DNA of 64,000 nt from Alphaproteobacteria bacterium (GTDB lineage Bacteria > Pseudomonadota > Alphaproteobacteria > JAVJRE01), in contig JAVJRE010000003.1 of assembly GCA_040218575.1 (NCBI GenBank), positions 124,001-188,000 on the forward strand. Reading direction: 5' to 3'. Position 1 is the first letter of the stretch; each line of letters begins with the position of its first letter. Below the pieces are notes generated by a model. That model was not told the DNA's origin. It searched no databases and saw nothing but the letters and a program-made list of their open reading frames with translations. The position numbers and the translations under genes are program-made. This document shows, in pieces, positions 36,602 through 46,164 of the stretch.

Positions 36602-37777
36602 CTATCGAATGTATACGTGCACTTCGTTGGACTGCACGTTGGGGCTCGACAGGGCCGACAGGGTGACCCGGTCGGCCGGCAGGCCCATGCCGCCGAGCGA
36701 GCGCAGGACGGCTTCAGCGTTGCGCCGCGCCGCATTGGCATTGAGGGTGACCTGGGCCGTGGTTCCCTGGGCCGGCGAGACGGCGACCAGATCGAAGATA
36801 GCGTCCGGCCGCCGCTCCATAGCGCGCGACATGGCGGTGAAGAGGGCCTGTTCGTATTCCACGTTCGGATTGTCGAAGCGGATCACCACCAGCGGCTGCC
36901 GCCCGGTGAGGGAGGCTGCCTGTGCCGGCGCCTGAACCTGCGGCACCGACGAGGTGAAGGCCCGGTTGGACAGGGAGGTGCCGAACAGCTCGCCATTCTT
37001 GATGGCCAGGGCCAGGGTGTTGAGATTGCCGCGCTCGCGATTGACATAGATGGACTGGCGGCTGATGTCCTCGCTCAGTTCGTTGAGCAGCCGGTCGATG
37101 GTGACCACCGTGCGATTGACCTCGTCCTCAAGGATCGACAACTGACGATGGTCTTCGTCAATGGCGCCCTGCAGCCCGAAGGTGGCGCGGGTGGATTCCA
37201 GCAGGAAGGCGGAGAGCGATGCGTCGGCGGCAACGCCGTTGGCCAGCTGGCTCATTTCACCGATGGTGCCGTTGATGGTCTCCAGCTCGACCTGGGCCTG
37301 GTTCCACTGGGCCTGGAGGATCGGATTGCCCGGCGTGGTGCCCACCTGCAACCGTGACATGATCGCCGCCATAAGGCCGAAGTAGCGCTGGGCATTGGCG
37401 GCAACGCGGCCCCGGGTGTTCTGCAGCGACTGATTGCGCTGAGCCAGATTGGTCTGCAGGCGCTGCAGCTCGCTGCGCAGGGTGACCACTTTCTGGCCGA
37501 CGAAGGTGTTGGTGGGCACGCCTGGCGTGACGCCGCCGGGCTCGAAGGTGCCGGTGTTCAGCAGCGGTGGCGCCACCGGCGCTACCGTCGGATCACCGGA
37601 CGCTTCGCCGGCCGACGGCGCAATGGCGACGGTCTGGCCACCCTGTGAGGTCTGGCCCTCGGTCGGGGCCGGCGATGCGCCGGTCAGTGTGGGCCACAAC
37701 GACTCGCTGGCGAAGGAACAACCGGCGAGCACAAGCGCCGCGACGATGACAAGACCGGGAAGCTTGACTGCCGACAT
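36602..37777 (-). CDS. Coiled-coil lipoprotein with OmpA-like C-terminal domain
   Basis: This 391-residue predicted lipoprotein has a lipobox LAGC ending at residue 20. A Pro/Ala/Thr-rich linker (about 25-85) leads to a long coiled-coil region (about 90-265), rich in Gln, Asn and Leu. The last 100 residues (from about PLVVIRFDNPNVEYEQAL, then ANAARRNAEAVLRSLGGMGL) resemble the fold of OmpA-type peptidoglycan-binding domains, but the key motifs are weak. It may connect the envelope to the cell wall; I do not recognise a named family. Confidence 0.65.
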   Translation of the reverse strand: MSAVKLPGLVIVAALVLAGCSFASESLWPTLTGASPAPTEGQTSQGGQTVAIAPSAGEASGDPTVAPVAPPLLNTGTFEPGGVTPGVPTNTFVGQKVVTLRSELQRLQTNLAQRNQSLQNTRGRVAANAQRYFGLMAAIMSRLQVGTTPGNPILQAQWNQAQVELETINGTIGEMSQLANGVAADASLSAFLLESTRATFGLQGAIDEDHRQLSILEDEVNRTVVTIDRLLNELSEDISRQSIYVNRERGNLNTLALAIKNGELFGTSLSNRAFTSSVPQVQAPAQAASLTGRQPLVVIRFDNPNVEYEQALFTAMSRAMERRPDAIFDLVAVSPAQGTTAQVTLNANAARRNAEAVLRSLGGMGLPADRVTLSALSSPNVQSNEVHVYIR

Positions 37778-38234
37778 ATAGAACCTGCCCCCTGTTGGCG
37801 CGGACTGAGCCCGGCACGACCCCTCGGCGGCGAGACTAGCATAGCCGCCGCAGACTGGCCGTGCTTACTGCCGTTAAACAAAAAAAGCAAGCTTGTTCTA
37901 TAGGTTAGCGAATGGTTAACAGGCAGAGCGTCAAGCGGTCAGGCCTCCGTGCGAGGCGGGCCCGGGATCGGGCGGCTGGCTGCGGGCGACCGGCTGGCTG
38001 GCCGGGCGATCCGGTGGGGCGGATGGGGCGGCCTGCGTCTTTGGCGGGCGACGGCGCGCAGACCCGTGGCGGCCGGAACCGTGGTGCAGACGGTCGTGGC
38101 GCGGCGCGCGGCGCGTTAGTCGGCGGGAAGGTAATTCGGCGGTGGGCCGCTTGTTCCGTTGTGCCCTATCGCGTAACGTCCCGCCTCCCGCCGCCGGACC
38201 GGCGCCTGTACCGGCGCGGTCAGCAGCCGGAATT
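37778..38234. other. Intergenic region before tRNA-Arg
   Basis: No credible gene lies in these 457 bases. A short AT-rich stretch at about 37869-37920 stands out against the GC-rich surroundings and is the likely promoter region of the lipoprotein gene. The rest is GC-rich with no recognisable feature. Confidence 0.6.
37905..37919. promoter_or_regulatory. CtrA-like box upstream of lipoprotein gene
   Basis: TTAG-CGAATGG-TTAA matches TTAA-N7-TTAA with one mismatch and lies about 128 bp upstream of the lipoprotein start. This is a weak, sequence-only call. Confidence 0.3.
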
Positions 38235-38311
38235 GCGCCCGTAGCTCAACTGGATAGAGCGTCTGACTACGGATCAGGAGGTTGGGGGTTCGAATCCTCC
38301 CGGGCGCGCCA
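38235..38311 (+). tRNA. tRNA-Arg (anticodon ACG)
   Basis: A full cloverleaf is visible: acceptor GCGCCCG pairs with CGGGCGC, D stem GCTC/GAGC, anticodon loop CTACGGA giving ACG, T loop GTTCGAATC, and an encoded CCA end. The ACG anticodon is normally edited to ICG and reads CGU, CGC and CGA. Confidence 0.97.
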
Positions 38312-38425
38312 TGACCGCATAGCGCCTTTACACAGCGCCACATCGCGCCGTTCTCGCACCGCCTGACGGAGTCAGCGCCAGGCCGGGCCACTGCCAGACG
38401 TGGGCCTCTTCAGGTCCGGGCGCCC

Positions 38426-40336
38426 TCAGGTCTGGGCGCCGGTGCGGCTGGCCTGGTGGATCAATTCGTCGGGGATATCGTCGAAGGAGGCGTAGTTCAT
38501 CGAATAGAGGCGGGCGTAGAGGCCTTTATTGGCCATGAGCTGGTCATGATTGCCTTCCTCGATGATCTCACCGTCCTGCAGGACGATGATGCGGTCGGCG
38601 CCGCGGATGGTCGCCAGGCGGTGGGCGATGACCATGCCGGTGCGGCCTTCCAGGAGGCGTTTGAGGGCGCGCTGGATCAGCATTTCCGTATAGCTGTCGA
38701 TATTGGCGGTAGCTTCGTCCAGCACCAGAATACGGGCATCGGCGACAATGGCGCGGGCGAAGCTGATGAGCTGGCGCTGGCCGAGCGAAAGGTTGCCGCC
38801 GCGCTGTTCCATCACCGTGTCATATCCGGCTGGCATGGCCATGATGAAGTCGTGCGCGCCAACCGCCTTGGCGGCGGCGACCACATCATCCATCGATACT
38901 CCGCTTTTGCAGTAGCGGATATTCTCCAGAATCGTACCGGTGAACAGATAAGGCTCCTGAAGAACCATGGCGATTTCGTCGCCCAGGGATTGCTGCGTCA
39001 CGTCGCGCACGTCCTGACCGCTGATCAGCACCTGGCCGTCCCATACATCGTAGAAGCGGTGGACCAGCGCCATGATGCTGGTCTTGCCCGACCCGGTCGG
39101 CCCGACCAGAGCGACGGTCTCACCGGGATTGACCTTGAAGTTGATGTTCTTGAGGACCGGCTGGTCCTTGAGATAGCCGAAGGTGACGTTGCGGAACTCC
39201 ACGGACCCGTCATTGTCCACCAGCGGCCGCGCGGTTTCCTTATCCATGATGTCCAGCGGGACATCCAGCACTTCGAAGATGCGCTGCCCGGAGGCCATGG
39301 CGCGCTGCATGATGGAGTACTGGATGGTGAGCGAGCGGATGGGATCGAAGAAACGCTGAACGTAGAGGACGAAGGCGACCATGACGCCGAGATCGAGCGT
39401 GTTGCCAAGCACACGATTGCCGCCCAGCACGATGACAATCGCCATGGCCGCACCGGTCAGCGTGTCGACAATGGGAATCATCACCTGCGAAAACTTGCTG
39501 GCAGTCAGGTGGGCCTGCAGATTGTCCTGAGCCTTTTCCTCGTACAGCACATAGTTGACCGGTTCGCGGTTCATCCCCTGGATGGTGCGGACGCCGTTGA
39601 TTCCCTCGGCCAGGGCGCCATTGGCCACGGAGCTGGTCTCACGCGCGCGGAGAAAGGCGCGCCGCGCCGCCGGCAGCCAGATGATGCGGACAATGAACAG
39701 GGTCGGCACAACCGACAGGGTGAAGAGCCCCAGTTGCCAGTCCAGCGCCAGCAGCACAACGACAATGCCGAACAGCAGGACAAAGTCGCCGATGGCATAG
39801 ACCGACGATTCCAGAAACTCCTGCAGCGCATACACATCGCCCTGCAGACGCGACATGAGGCGCCCCACCTCCGTCTTGTCCATGAACGACAGAGAGACGT
39901 ACTGCAGATGGGCGAACATGGCGCGACGCAGGTCGAACAGCACTTTTTCCGCCGCCTTGCCGACGACGATCTCCTGGGTCAGGTTGGCCAGGTAGTTCAG
40001 CGTCACCACGCCGAGGAAGCCGAGGGCGAAGATACGCAACAGGTCCAGGTTCTCCGCACCTTCCACCAGCGCGCTGTCGATGGCGCTGCGGATGAAGAGC
40101 GGAGCGGCAATCTGGGTCAGGGTGAAGATCAGAACAGCCACCAGACCGACCATCAGCGGCCGGCGGTAGGGCCAGACAAAACGCCAGAAGCGTTTCATTA
40201 CATGGCCGTCGAAGGCGCGGGCGAAAATGACCTCGTCCTGGCTGATCTGCGAGCCGACGACCGCCAGTGGCGGTCGCTTGTCGTCGCGCCCGGTCACGTC
40301 GGAAGCAGGATCGACGGTTGTCTGTTCGCTGCTCAT
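38426..40336 (-). CDS. ABC exporter half-transporter, catalytically intact Walker B
   Basis: This 636-residue protein has a six-helix transmembrane domain (about 55-330) and an ATPase domain (about 375-625). Walker A GPTGSGKT is at 412-419, Walker B LVLDE has the catalytic Glu541, and the switch histidine is His572. The signature is LSLGQ (516-520) instead of LSGGQ. The partner gene is immediately upstream with a four-base overlap. The pattern is that of TM287/288-type heterodimeric exporters, so this subunit carries the working Walker B and an altered signature. Cargo is unknown; lipid or drug export are family roles. Confidence 0.92.
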   Translation of the reverse strand: MSSEQTTVDPASDVTGRDDKRPPLAVVGSQISQDEVIFARAFDGHVMKRFWRFVWPYRRPLMVGLVAVLIFTLTQIAAPLFIRSAIDSALVEGAENLDLLRIFALGFLGVVTLNYLANLTQEIVVGKAAEKVLFDLRRAMFAHLQYVSLSFMDKTEVGRLMSRLQGDVYALQEFLESSVYAIGDFVLLFGIVVVLLALDWQLGLFTLSVVPTLFIVRIIWLPAARRAFLRARETSSVANGALAEGINGVRTIQGMNREPVNYVLYEEKAQDNLQAHLTASKFSQVMIPIVDTLTGAAMAIVIVLGGNRVLGNTLDLGVMVAFVLYVQRFFDPIRSLTIQYSIMQRAMASGQRIFEVLDVPLDIMDKETARPLVDNDGSVEFRNVTFGYLKDQPVLKNINFKVNPGETVALVGPTGSGKTSIMALVHRFYDVWDGQVLISGQDVRDVTQQSLGDEIAMVLQEPYLFTGTILENIRYCKSGVSMDDVVAAAKAVGAHDFIMAMPAGYDTVMEQRGGNLSLGQRQLISFARAIVADARILVLDEATANIDSYTEMLIQRALKRLLEGRTGMVIAHRLATIRGADRIIVLQDGEIIEEGNHDQLMANKGLYARLYSMNYASFDDIPDELIHQASRTGAQT

Positions 40337-42213
40337 GACGGCGTCCCCGATTCGTCGCCATCATCGCTGGCGCCTGCCGGTCCACCCTGATTGTGCGATA
40401 GGGCATCAACGGCGCCTTCGTCGGGGCGGATCTGCAGGGTGTAGAGATCGTGGTAGCGACCGCGTCTGGTCAGCAGCTCGTCATGGGTGCCGCGCTCGAC
40501 GATGTGGCCGTCCTCCAGGAACAGAATCTCGTCGGCGTGCATCAAGGAACTGAGGCGATGCGAGATGATGATGGTTGCGCTGTTCTTTGTGACGTCACGC
40601 AGGGCGGCGCGAATGCGCTGCTCGGTGGCCGCGTCAATCGCCGCGGTTGAATCGTCAAAGACGATGATGGACGGGTTCAGCAGGATGGAACGGGCGATGG
40701 ACAGGCGCTGGCGCTGACCACCGGACAGCGATACCCCCCGCTCGCCCACCAGGGTGCCATAGCGACGCGGCAGGCGGTCCACATAGGCTGCCAACTGGGC
40801 CGATTCGGCGGCACGGTTGATTCGCTCGCGGTCCGCCCAGGGGTTGCCGTAGGCGACGTTGTACTCAATCGCCGCAGTGAACATGAAGGTGTCCTGCTGC
40901 ACCACGTTTACGGCCTTGCGCAGAGAGTCCAGCGTCACGTCGCGGACGTCATGACCATTGATCGTGACCCTGCCCGAGGTCACGTCATAGAAGCGCGGTA
41001 TGAGGTGGGCGATGGTCGACTTGCCACTGCCCGGTGGTCCGACGATGCCGAGGGTCTGGCCGGGGCGCACTTCAAAATTGATATCGTGCAGGATGTCCTT
41101 GCGCCCTTCCGCATCCTCGAAGGCGAAGCCCACATTCTCAAATCGCAGCACGGCGGGACCGCCCTCAAGAGGCCGGGCGCCCGGCCGGTCCTCTATTTCA
41201 ACCGCCAGGTCCATCACCTCAAACAGGCGCGTACCGGAGGTCGAGGCACGGGCGACGGAATTGACCATCATGCCGAGCTGTCGCACGGGCATCTGCAGAA
41301 TGGTCATAAAGGCAATGAACTCCGCCAGTTCACCGACGCCGATGGAGCCGTGAATGACCTTGGCGCCGCCGACCCACAGGACCGCCCCCATGGACAGGAA
41401 GTACACCCAGGTCATGAGTGACGTGTTGCGCACTCGCAGGCCAATGCGCTGCCGGGTCAGCTCCATGGCCTCGGCCGAGACCATGTCGAACTTGGCGAGT
41501 TCGTGCTCCTGTCCGGCGAAAGCGCGGACGACGCGGATGCCGGCCAGGTTCTCGTCCATGACACGGGACAGGACCGACAGCTTGTCCTGCAGCAGGTGCC
41601 AACTGTGGCGCAGTTTCAGCCGGGTGACGATGGCCCGCCAGCCGACAATGGGCACGAAGCTGAGGGCGACGCAGGCCAGCCAGAAGTCGATGCCGATGAG
41701 AATCCAGGCGCCGCCGCCGATCAGGATCGCCAGGAGAACCACGCGGATGATGCCGGTGTCGGTGAACAGCCGCACGCCCTCGATGTCCAGCATACCGCGG
41801 GTCATGAGGTCACCGGTGTGGACCTTGTCGTGATAGCTGAAGCTCAACCGTTGCAGCTTGGCGTAGTACATCATCCGCAGCTCATAGCCGATGCTCTGGC
41901 CGATGGCCTCACCCTGGTAGTTGTGCAGGGCGGTGAACAGGCCGCGCAGGACGCTGGCCCCCAGCAGCAGCATGGCGACGTTGAACAGACCGGCGCGTGC
42001 CATCGCCGGATCAACCACACGGTCGCTCAGCAGGCTGGTTGCCTCGCGCACCGCATCGCCGATGAACTGAGGAATGGTCAGTTGGAACACAGCGGCACAG
42101 ATCACCGCCGCCAGCGCAATCGTCATGCGCCAGCGATAGCGGAACGACATGCGGGCGATCCGCTTGAGAGTCAGGAGCCTGTCACTGTCGCCATGGGCCA
42201 GAGTGGTGGGCAC
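40333..42213 (-). CDS. ABC exporter half-transporter, degenerate Walker B
   Basis: This 626-residue partner has a transmembrane domain (about 28-320) and an ATPase domain (about 355-600). Walker A GPPGSGKS is at 392-399 and the signature LSGGQ (496-500) is canonical. The Walker B glutamate is replaced: VFDDST has Asp521 where catalysis normally needs Glu. This is the mirror image of the other subunit and is expected when one of the two ATP sites is slow or non-hydrolytic. The start used is a GTG at 42213. It overlaps the next gene by four bases and is divergent from the transporter gene at 42591. Confidence 0.92.
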   Translation of the reverse strand: MPTTLAHGDSDRLLTLKRIARMSFRYRWRMTIALAAVICAAVFQLTIPQFIGDAVREATSLLSDRVVDPAMARAGLFNVAMLLLGASVLRGLFTALHNYQGEAIGQSIGYELRMMYYAKLQRLSFSYHDKVHTGDLMTRGMLDIEGVRLFTDTGIIRVVLLAILIGGGAWILIGIDFWLACVALSFVPIVGWRAIVTRLKLRHSWHLLQDKLSVLSRVMDENLAGIRVVRAFAGQEHELAKFDMVSAEAMELTRQRIGLRVRNTSLMTWVYFLSMGAVLWVGGAKVIHGSIGVGELAEFIAFMTILQMPVRQLGMMVNSVARASTSGTRLFEVMDLAVEIEDRPGARPLEGGPAVLRFENVGFAFEDAEGRKDILHDINFEVRPGQTLGIVGPPGSGKSTIAHLIPRFYDVTSGRVTINGHDVRDVTLDSLRKAVNVVQQDTFMFTAAIEYNVAYGNPWADRERINRAAESAQLAAYVDRLPRRYGTLVGERGVSLSGGQRQRLSIARSILLNPSIIVFDDSTAAIDAATEQRIRAALRDVTKNSATIIISHRLSSLMHADEILFLEDGHIVERGTHDELLTRRGRYHDLYTLQIRPDEGAVDALSHNQGGPAGASDDGDESGTPS

Positions 42214-42590
42214 ATCCGGTCCCAGGCCCGAGCGGTGGCGGCGGCTTACGGCGGTGATGGCGTTGGAAATCGTCCCGGCCCCGTGTTTCGTGCCGGACCA
42301 GGCCTGTCGCCGGGACCCACCAGGGGCGCCCGTCGCACGTGATCCGGCATCATGATCTGACAGGACGACGATAAATCACGTCCCCCGGCAGGGATACACC
42401 TGCTGGCGGTTCATGACAATATAACGGTGTCCGTGCGCTCGTATGGATATGGTGGACAGGGCCACATGAATATGGCGCCTTCGGGTCGCGGGGGCCGTGA
42501 CAGGAGCGCCGACCAGCCGGCCGGCGGGCCGCGGCATCAGCCTGTCGTCACGCCGTTTCCGCAACCTCCGTTGACACCAAGGTGTTGCCC
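42214..42590. other. Intergenic region, ABC exporter to VUT transporter
   Basis: This 377-bp divergent spacer should hold the promoters of both flanking genes. A Pro-rich 42-codon frame (42466-42594) ends at an ATGA overlapping the downstream start, but has no other support. I see no riboswitch I can recognise. Confidence 0.5.
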
Positions 42591-43415
42591 ATGAGCCTCG
42601 ACCCCAGCCGTCTGATTGCCGTGATGAACGGTCTGCCGCCGGAGGCGATCTGGCTGATCACCCTGTTGGTGTGCTTCGCCAGCATTCTGTTGCTTCTGCG
42701 TCTGTTCGGCGCCGCCGGTTTATTCATCTACATCGCTGTCGCGGTAATCGGCGCCAATCTGCAGGTGCTGAAGCTGGTCCAGTTCTCCGCCTTCGCCAAC
42801 CCGGTGGCGCTGGGCACCATTCTGTTCTCAACCACCTATCTGTGCACCGATATCCTGACGGAATATTACGGCGTCCGCACCGCCCGCCGTGCGGTGGCGC
42901 TGGGCTTTTCGGCCTATCTGCTGATGACCGTGCTGATGCTTCTGACCCTCGGCTACCGGCCGCTGACGGCGGTGGAAGCCGGGCCGGACCTGGCCTGGGC
43001 GCTGGATACCCATGGGCATCTGGCGGGGCTGTTCATCCCCGCCCCGGCGATCTTCGCGGCCGGTATGACAGCCTATCTGGCAAGTCAGTTTCATGATGTC
43101 TGGATGTACCGTTTTATCGGCCGGCTGACAGGCGGGCGATGGCTGTGGTTGCGCAATAATGGATCGACCCTGCTGTCGGGGCTGATCGACAACACTATTT
43201 TCAGCGTGTTGGCGTTTGTCGTTCTGGCCCCGCAGCCGGTCGGCCTGCAGGCGCTGGTTTTCACTTTTATCCTGGGAACCTACGCCATTCGTGTGGTGGT
43301 GGCGGTGCTCGACACGCCTTTTCTCTATCTGGCGCGGCGGGTCATCCCGCGTCGCCCGGTGGCCGATGAGCCCCTATCGGCGCTGCGGCGCGGGCCGGCG
43401 GAAAGCGGCGCCTGA
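42591..43415 (+). CDS. VUT family transporter, queuosine precursor transporter-like
   Basis: This 274-residue inner-membrane protein has about six or seven helices. The motif STTYLCTDILTEYYG and the later NNGSTLLSGLIDNTIFSVLAF mark the VUT/YhhQ family, whose E. coli member takes up queuosine precursors (preQ0/preQ1). The ATG at 42591 has an AAGGTG site about 6 bases upstream; a GTG nine bases earlier is less likely. It is about 40 residues longer than YhhQ, partly because of N- and C-terminal tails. Substrate is inferred from the family only. Confidence 0.85.
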   Translation: MSLDPSRLIAVMNGLPPEAIWLITLLVCFASILLLLRLFGAAGLFIYIAVAVIGANLQVLKLVQFSAFANPVALGTILFSTTYLCTDILTEYYGVRTARRAVALGFSAYLLMTVLMLLTLGYRPLTAVEAGPDLAWALDTHGHLAGLFIPAPAIFAAGMTAYLASQFHDVWMYRFIGRLTGGRWLWLRNNGSTLLSGLIDNTIFSVLAFVVLAPQPVGLQALVFTFILGTYAIRVVVAVLDTPFLYLARRVIPRRPVADEPLSALRRGPAESGA

Positions 43416-43716
43416 TACAGGCGCGCCGGGCCGTCGGCGATGGGCTGGATGGCGGAAAGAAGGTGGCCGGGCCTCCGGCCGGCTTCAGCCTGGGGGAGGT
43501 GAGCTGGCACTGCGGCGGGTCCGGGGGAGGACCGCCTGAAGGCCCGGCGCTTGAGGACGAGTATGACCGACTCTGCGAAACGAGTCTGTGACGGCGGTCA
43601 CAGCCGGACTGGCCGTGCCGAGGCAAGGCGCATAAGGTTGGTCTGAACCCGCCGGGTCTGGCCCTGGTGCCACCCCACGCGTCCCGTTTGCGCCACTACA
43701 GAACATCACGGTCATC
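43416..43716. other. Intergenic region before mscS-type gene
   Basis: This is a GC-rich spacer of 301 bases. A 27-codon frame (ATG at 43562) with a GAGGA-like site has no recognisable product. No RNA or repeat is apparent. Confidence 0.5.
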
Positions 43717-46149
43717 TTGCCGTTGCTCCCGCTGAAGCCAAAACTGCCGTCCTCTGCTGACCAGGCCTGCACGGCGGCGGTGAGGCCCGCCGGGCTGGCG
43801 GTGGTGTCGCTGGCGGTGGCATTGCTGGTGGGCCTGGCTGCGACGCACATGGCGGCGCCGCCGGCCATGGCCCAGGCTGCGGCGGAAGTGGCCCAATCGG
43901 CGGGCCCGCCGGCGCAGGAGCCGCCGCCGGCAGCCGGCGAGCAGGAGATCCGCCAGCTTATCGAGACGCTGCAGGATCCGGCGGCCAGGGCCCGGCTGAT
44001 TGATGACCTGGAGATGCTGTTGCAGGCGGCGGCCGCAATCGGCGGTGGGGTCGGCACGGGCGATGCCGTGGCCGACCGGCCTGAAAACGGGCTGGTCACC
44101 CGCCTGGCCTCGGAAGCCGGGCGCCTGGGTGGCGAGTTCGACGGTCTGGTCGGACTGGTGGCGGACATCCCCGCGGCTGGCGCCTGGCTGAGCGACCAGG
44201 CTCTTGACCGGGAAAAGCGCCAGGCGTGGCTGGCCCTGGGCTGGCGATTGCTGATCGTGCTGCTGGCGGCGCTGCTGGCGGAAGCCGTATTGCGGATTGT
44301 CCTGCGCCCGGCGCGCGCGCGGCTGGAGGCGCGGGACGGCGACGGTAGCGGCGCCAGCCGATTGATTGCGCGCGGCTTCTACCTGCTTCTGCGGACGGTC
44401 CTGGATGTGGTGCCGATTGGCGGTTTCGCCGTCGCCGGTCTGGTTGCCTTGTCGGTGGTCAATCCAAGCGCAACGGTAGAAGACGTGCTGATCCTTGTGG
44501 TCCAGGCCAATGTGGCGGTGCGCGTGGTCATGGCCGGGTCGCGTATGGTGCTGGCGCCACGGGCGCCGGGCCTGCGTCTGCCGCCGGTGGGTGACAGTGC
44601 GGCGGGCTACCTGCATGTCTGGATCTCTCGTTTTTCCACGGTTGGCCTGTACGGTTTTCTGCTGATCGACGCGGCGCAGCGGGCCGGCCTGGCGAGTGTG
44701 CCGGCGCGGGCGATGGACAAGATCGTCGGTCTGTTGCTGGCGTCCATGGCGGTGGTCTTTATCCTGCAGAACCGACGGGCCGTAGCCGGGTGGATCGGCG
44801 GTGGCCCCAGCGGCACCTGGCACACGCTTCGGCAACGGGTGGGCGACGTCTGGCACCTGCTGGCGATCCTCTATGTGGGCGGTGTTTATGCGGTGGCGCT
44901 GGTGGAGGCCGGCGACGGCTTCGCCTTCCTGTTGCATGCCAGCGTCATCACGATTGTCGCCTTTGGCGCGGCCCTTCTGGTGTCGGTTGTGCTGAGCGCC
45001 CTGATCCGGCGTGGCTTCCGCCTGAGTAACGATTTGCGGCACCGGTTTCCGGCCCTGGAGGATCGCGCCAATCGTTACCTCCACGTTCTGCATGCCATTG
45101 TCCGGGCTGTCCTCCTGATTGTTGCCACCCTGGTGGCGCTCGATGCCTGGGGTGTCGGCGTCTTCGCATGGCTGACCACGGCGGCCGGACAGGCAGTGGT
45201 CAGCGGTGCCCTGATCGTCGTCATTGTCGCCCTGCTGACCCTGGCGATCTATGAGGGCGTGAGCATGGTCATCGAGAGCTATCTGGCGCGGGCGGAGAAT
45301 GAAGAGGATTCGTTCAACCTGACTCAGCGCGCCCTGACCCTCCTGCCGTTGATCCGGCGGATCATGATGGTGGTTCTGGTGACTCTCGCCGCGATGGTGA
45401 CCTTGAGCGAGATGGGGGTGGATATCGCCCCGCTGCTGGCCGGCGCCGGTGTCCTTGGCCTGGCCGTAGGCTTTGGGTCACAGACACTGGTCAAGGATGT
45501 GGTCACCGGACTGTTCATCCTGCTGGAAGACCAGATATCGGTGGGCGACGTGGCGGAGCTGGGCGGCCATACCGGTGTCATCGAGGCCATCAGTATCCGC
45601 ACGGTGCGTCTGCGCGACCTGCAAGGCATTGTCCATATTGTGCCCTTCGGTGAGGTGACAACCGTAAAGAACTACACCCGTGAATATGCCTATGCCTTCA
45701 TGGAAGTGGGCGTGGCTTATCGCGAGAACACCGATCACGTGATCGAGGTTCTGAAGGAGGTGGCCGAAGACCTGCGTCAGGACCCCGAGCACGGGCCCAA
45801 TATTCTGGAGCCATTGGAGGTCATGGGCGTCGACCGCTTCGACGATTCGGCGGTGATTATCCGGGTCCGGTTCAAGGCGGTGGCGATGACCCAGTGGGGA
45901 ATCCGGCGCGAGTACAATCGACGCATGAAACTGCGATTCGACAGGGACGGGATCGAGATTCCCTTCCCGCACCAGACGCTGTACTTCGGCGAGGATCGGG
46001 CCGGGCGCGCGCCGCCAGCGCGGGTGCGCGTGGACACCGGCGACGGTGAGCGGCTGGCCGGCGCGACGGGACCAGAGGCGGACAACCAGTCGGGCACGGG
46101 GTCTGGCGGGGAGCGCGGCAAGGGCGTGACGGAGCCGCCGGCCGGCTAG
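43717..46149 (+). CDS. MscS-family mechanosensitive ion channel
   Basis: This large channel of up to 810 residues has several membrane segments in its N-terminal two-thirds, a Pro/Ala-rich periplasmic portion (about 50-120), and the conserved MscS core. The pore-lining region LLAGAGVLGLAVGFGSQTLV is followed by KDVVTGLFILLEDQISVGDV and a beta domain with GVIEAISIRTVRLRDLQG. It should open under hypo-osmotic stress. The start is uncertain: TTG at 43717 is used here, but GTG at 43780 would begin directly at a signal peptide ending near AMAQA. It converges with recX, 15 bp apart. Confidence 0.9.
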   Translation: MPLLPLKPKLPSSADQACTAAVRPAGLAVVSLAVALLVGLAATHMAAPPAMAQAAAEVAQSAGPPAQEPPPAAGEQEIRQLIETLQDPAARARLIDDLEMLLQAAAAIGGGVGTGDAVADRPENGLVTRLASEAGRLGGEFDGLVGLVADIPAAGAWLSDQALDREKRQAWLALGWRLLIVLLAALLAEAVLRIVLRPARARLEARDGDGSGASRLIARGFYLLLRTVLDVVPIGGFAVAGLVALSVVNPSATVEDVLILVVQANVAVRVVMAGSRMVLAPRAPGLRLPPVGDSAAGYLHVWISRFSTVGLYGFLLIDAAQRAGLASVPARAMDKIVGLLLASMAVVFILQNRRAVAGWIGGGPSGTWHTLRQRVGDVWHLLAILYVGGVYAVALVEAGDGFAFLLHASVITIVAFGAALLVSVVLSALIRRGFRLSNDLRHRFPALEDRANRYLHVLHAIVRAVLLIVATLVALDAWGVGVFAWLTTAAGQAVVSGALIVVIVALLTLAIYEGVSMVIESYLARAENEEDSFNLTQRALTLLPLIRRIMMVVLVTLAAMVTLSEMGVDIAPLLAGAGVLGLAVGFGSQTLVKDVVTGLFILLEDQISVGDVAELGGHTGVIEAISIRTVRLRDLQGIVHIVPFGEVTTVKNYTREYAYAFMEVGVAYRENTDHVIEVLKEVAEDLRQDPEHGPNILEPLEVMGVDRFDDSAVIIRVRFKAVAMTQWGIRREYNRRMKLRFDRDGIEIPFPHQTLYFGEDRAGRAPPARVRVDTGDGERLAGATGPEADNQSGTGSGGERGKGVTEPPAG

Positions 46150-46164
46150 GCGCCGGTGTTGCCG

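Noticed and set aside
37868-37900. CAAGCTTG palindrome beside an A7 run as a terminator
   Set aside because: On the minus strand it would lie upstream of the lipoprotein gene, and the stem is only four base pairs; it is more likely part of a promoter region.
38116-38391. Minus-strand frame across tRNA-Arg
   Set aside because: The GAPGRIRTPNLLIRSQT-type sequence is the well-known false translation of an antisense tRNA gene.
38456-40390. Plus-strand frame of 644 codons
   Set aside because: It is a complement of the ABC exporter gene; composition is typical of high-GC shadow frames.
43562-43645. 27-codon frame with a GAGGA-like site
   Set aside because: It is too short and basic, with no recognisable product or conserved context.
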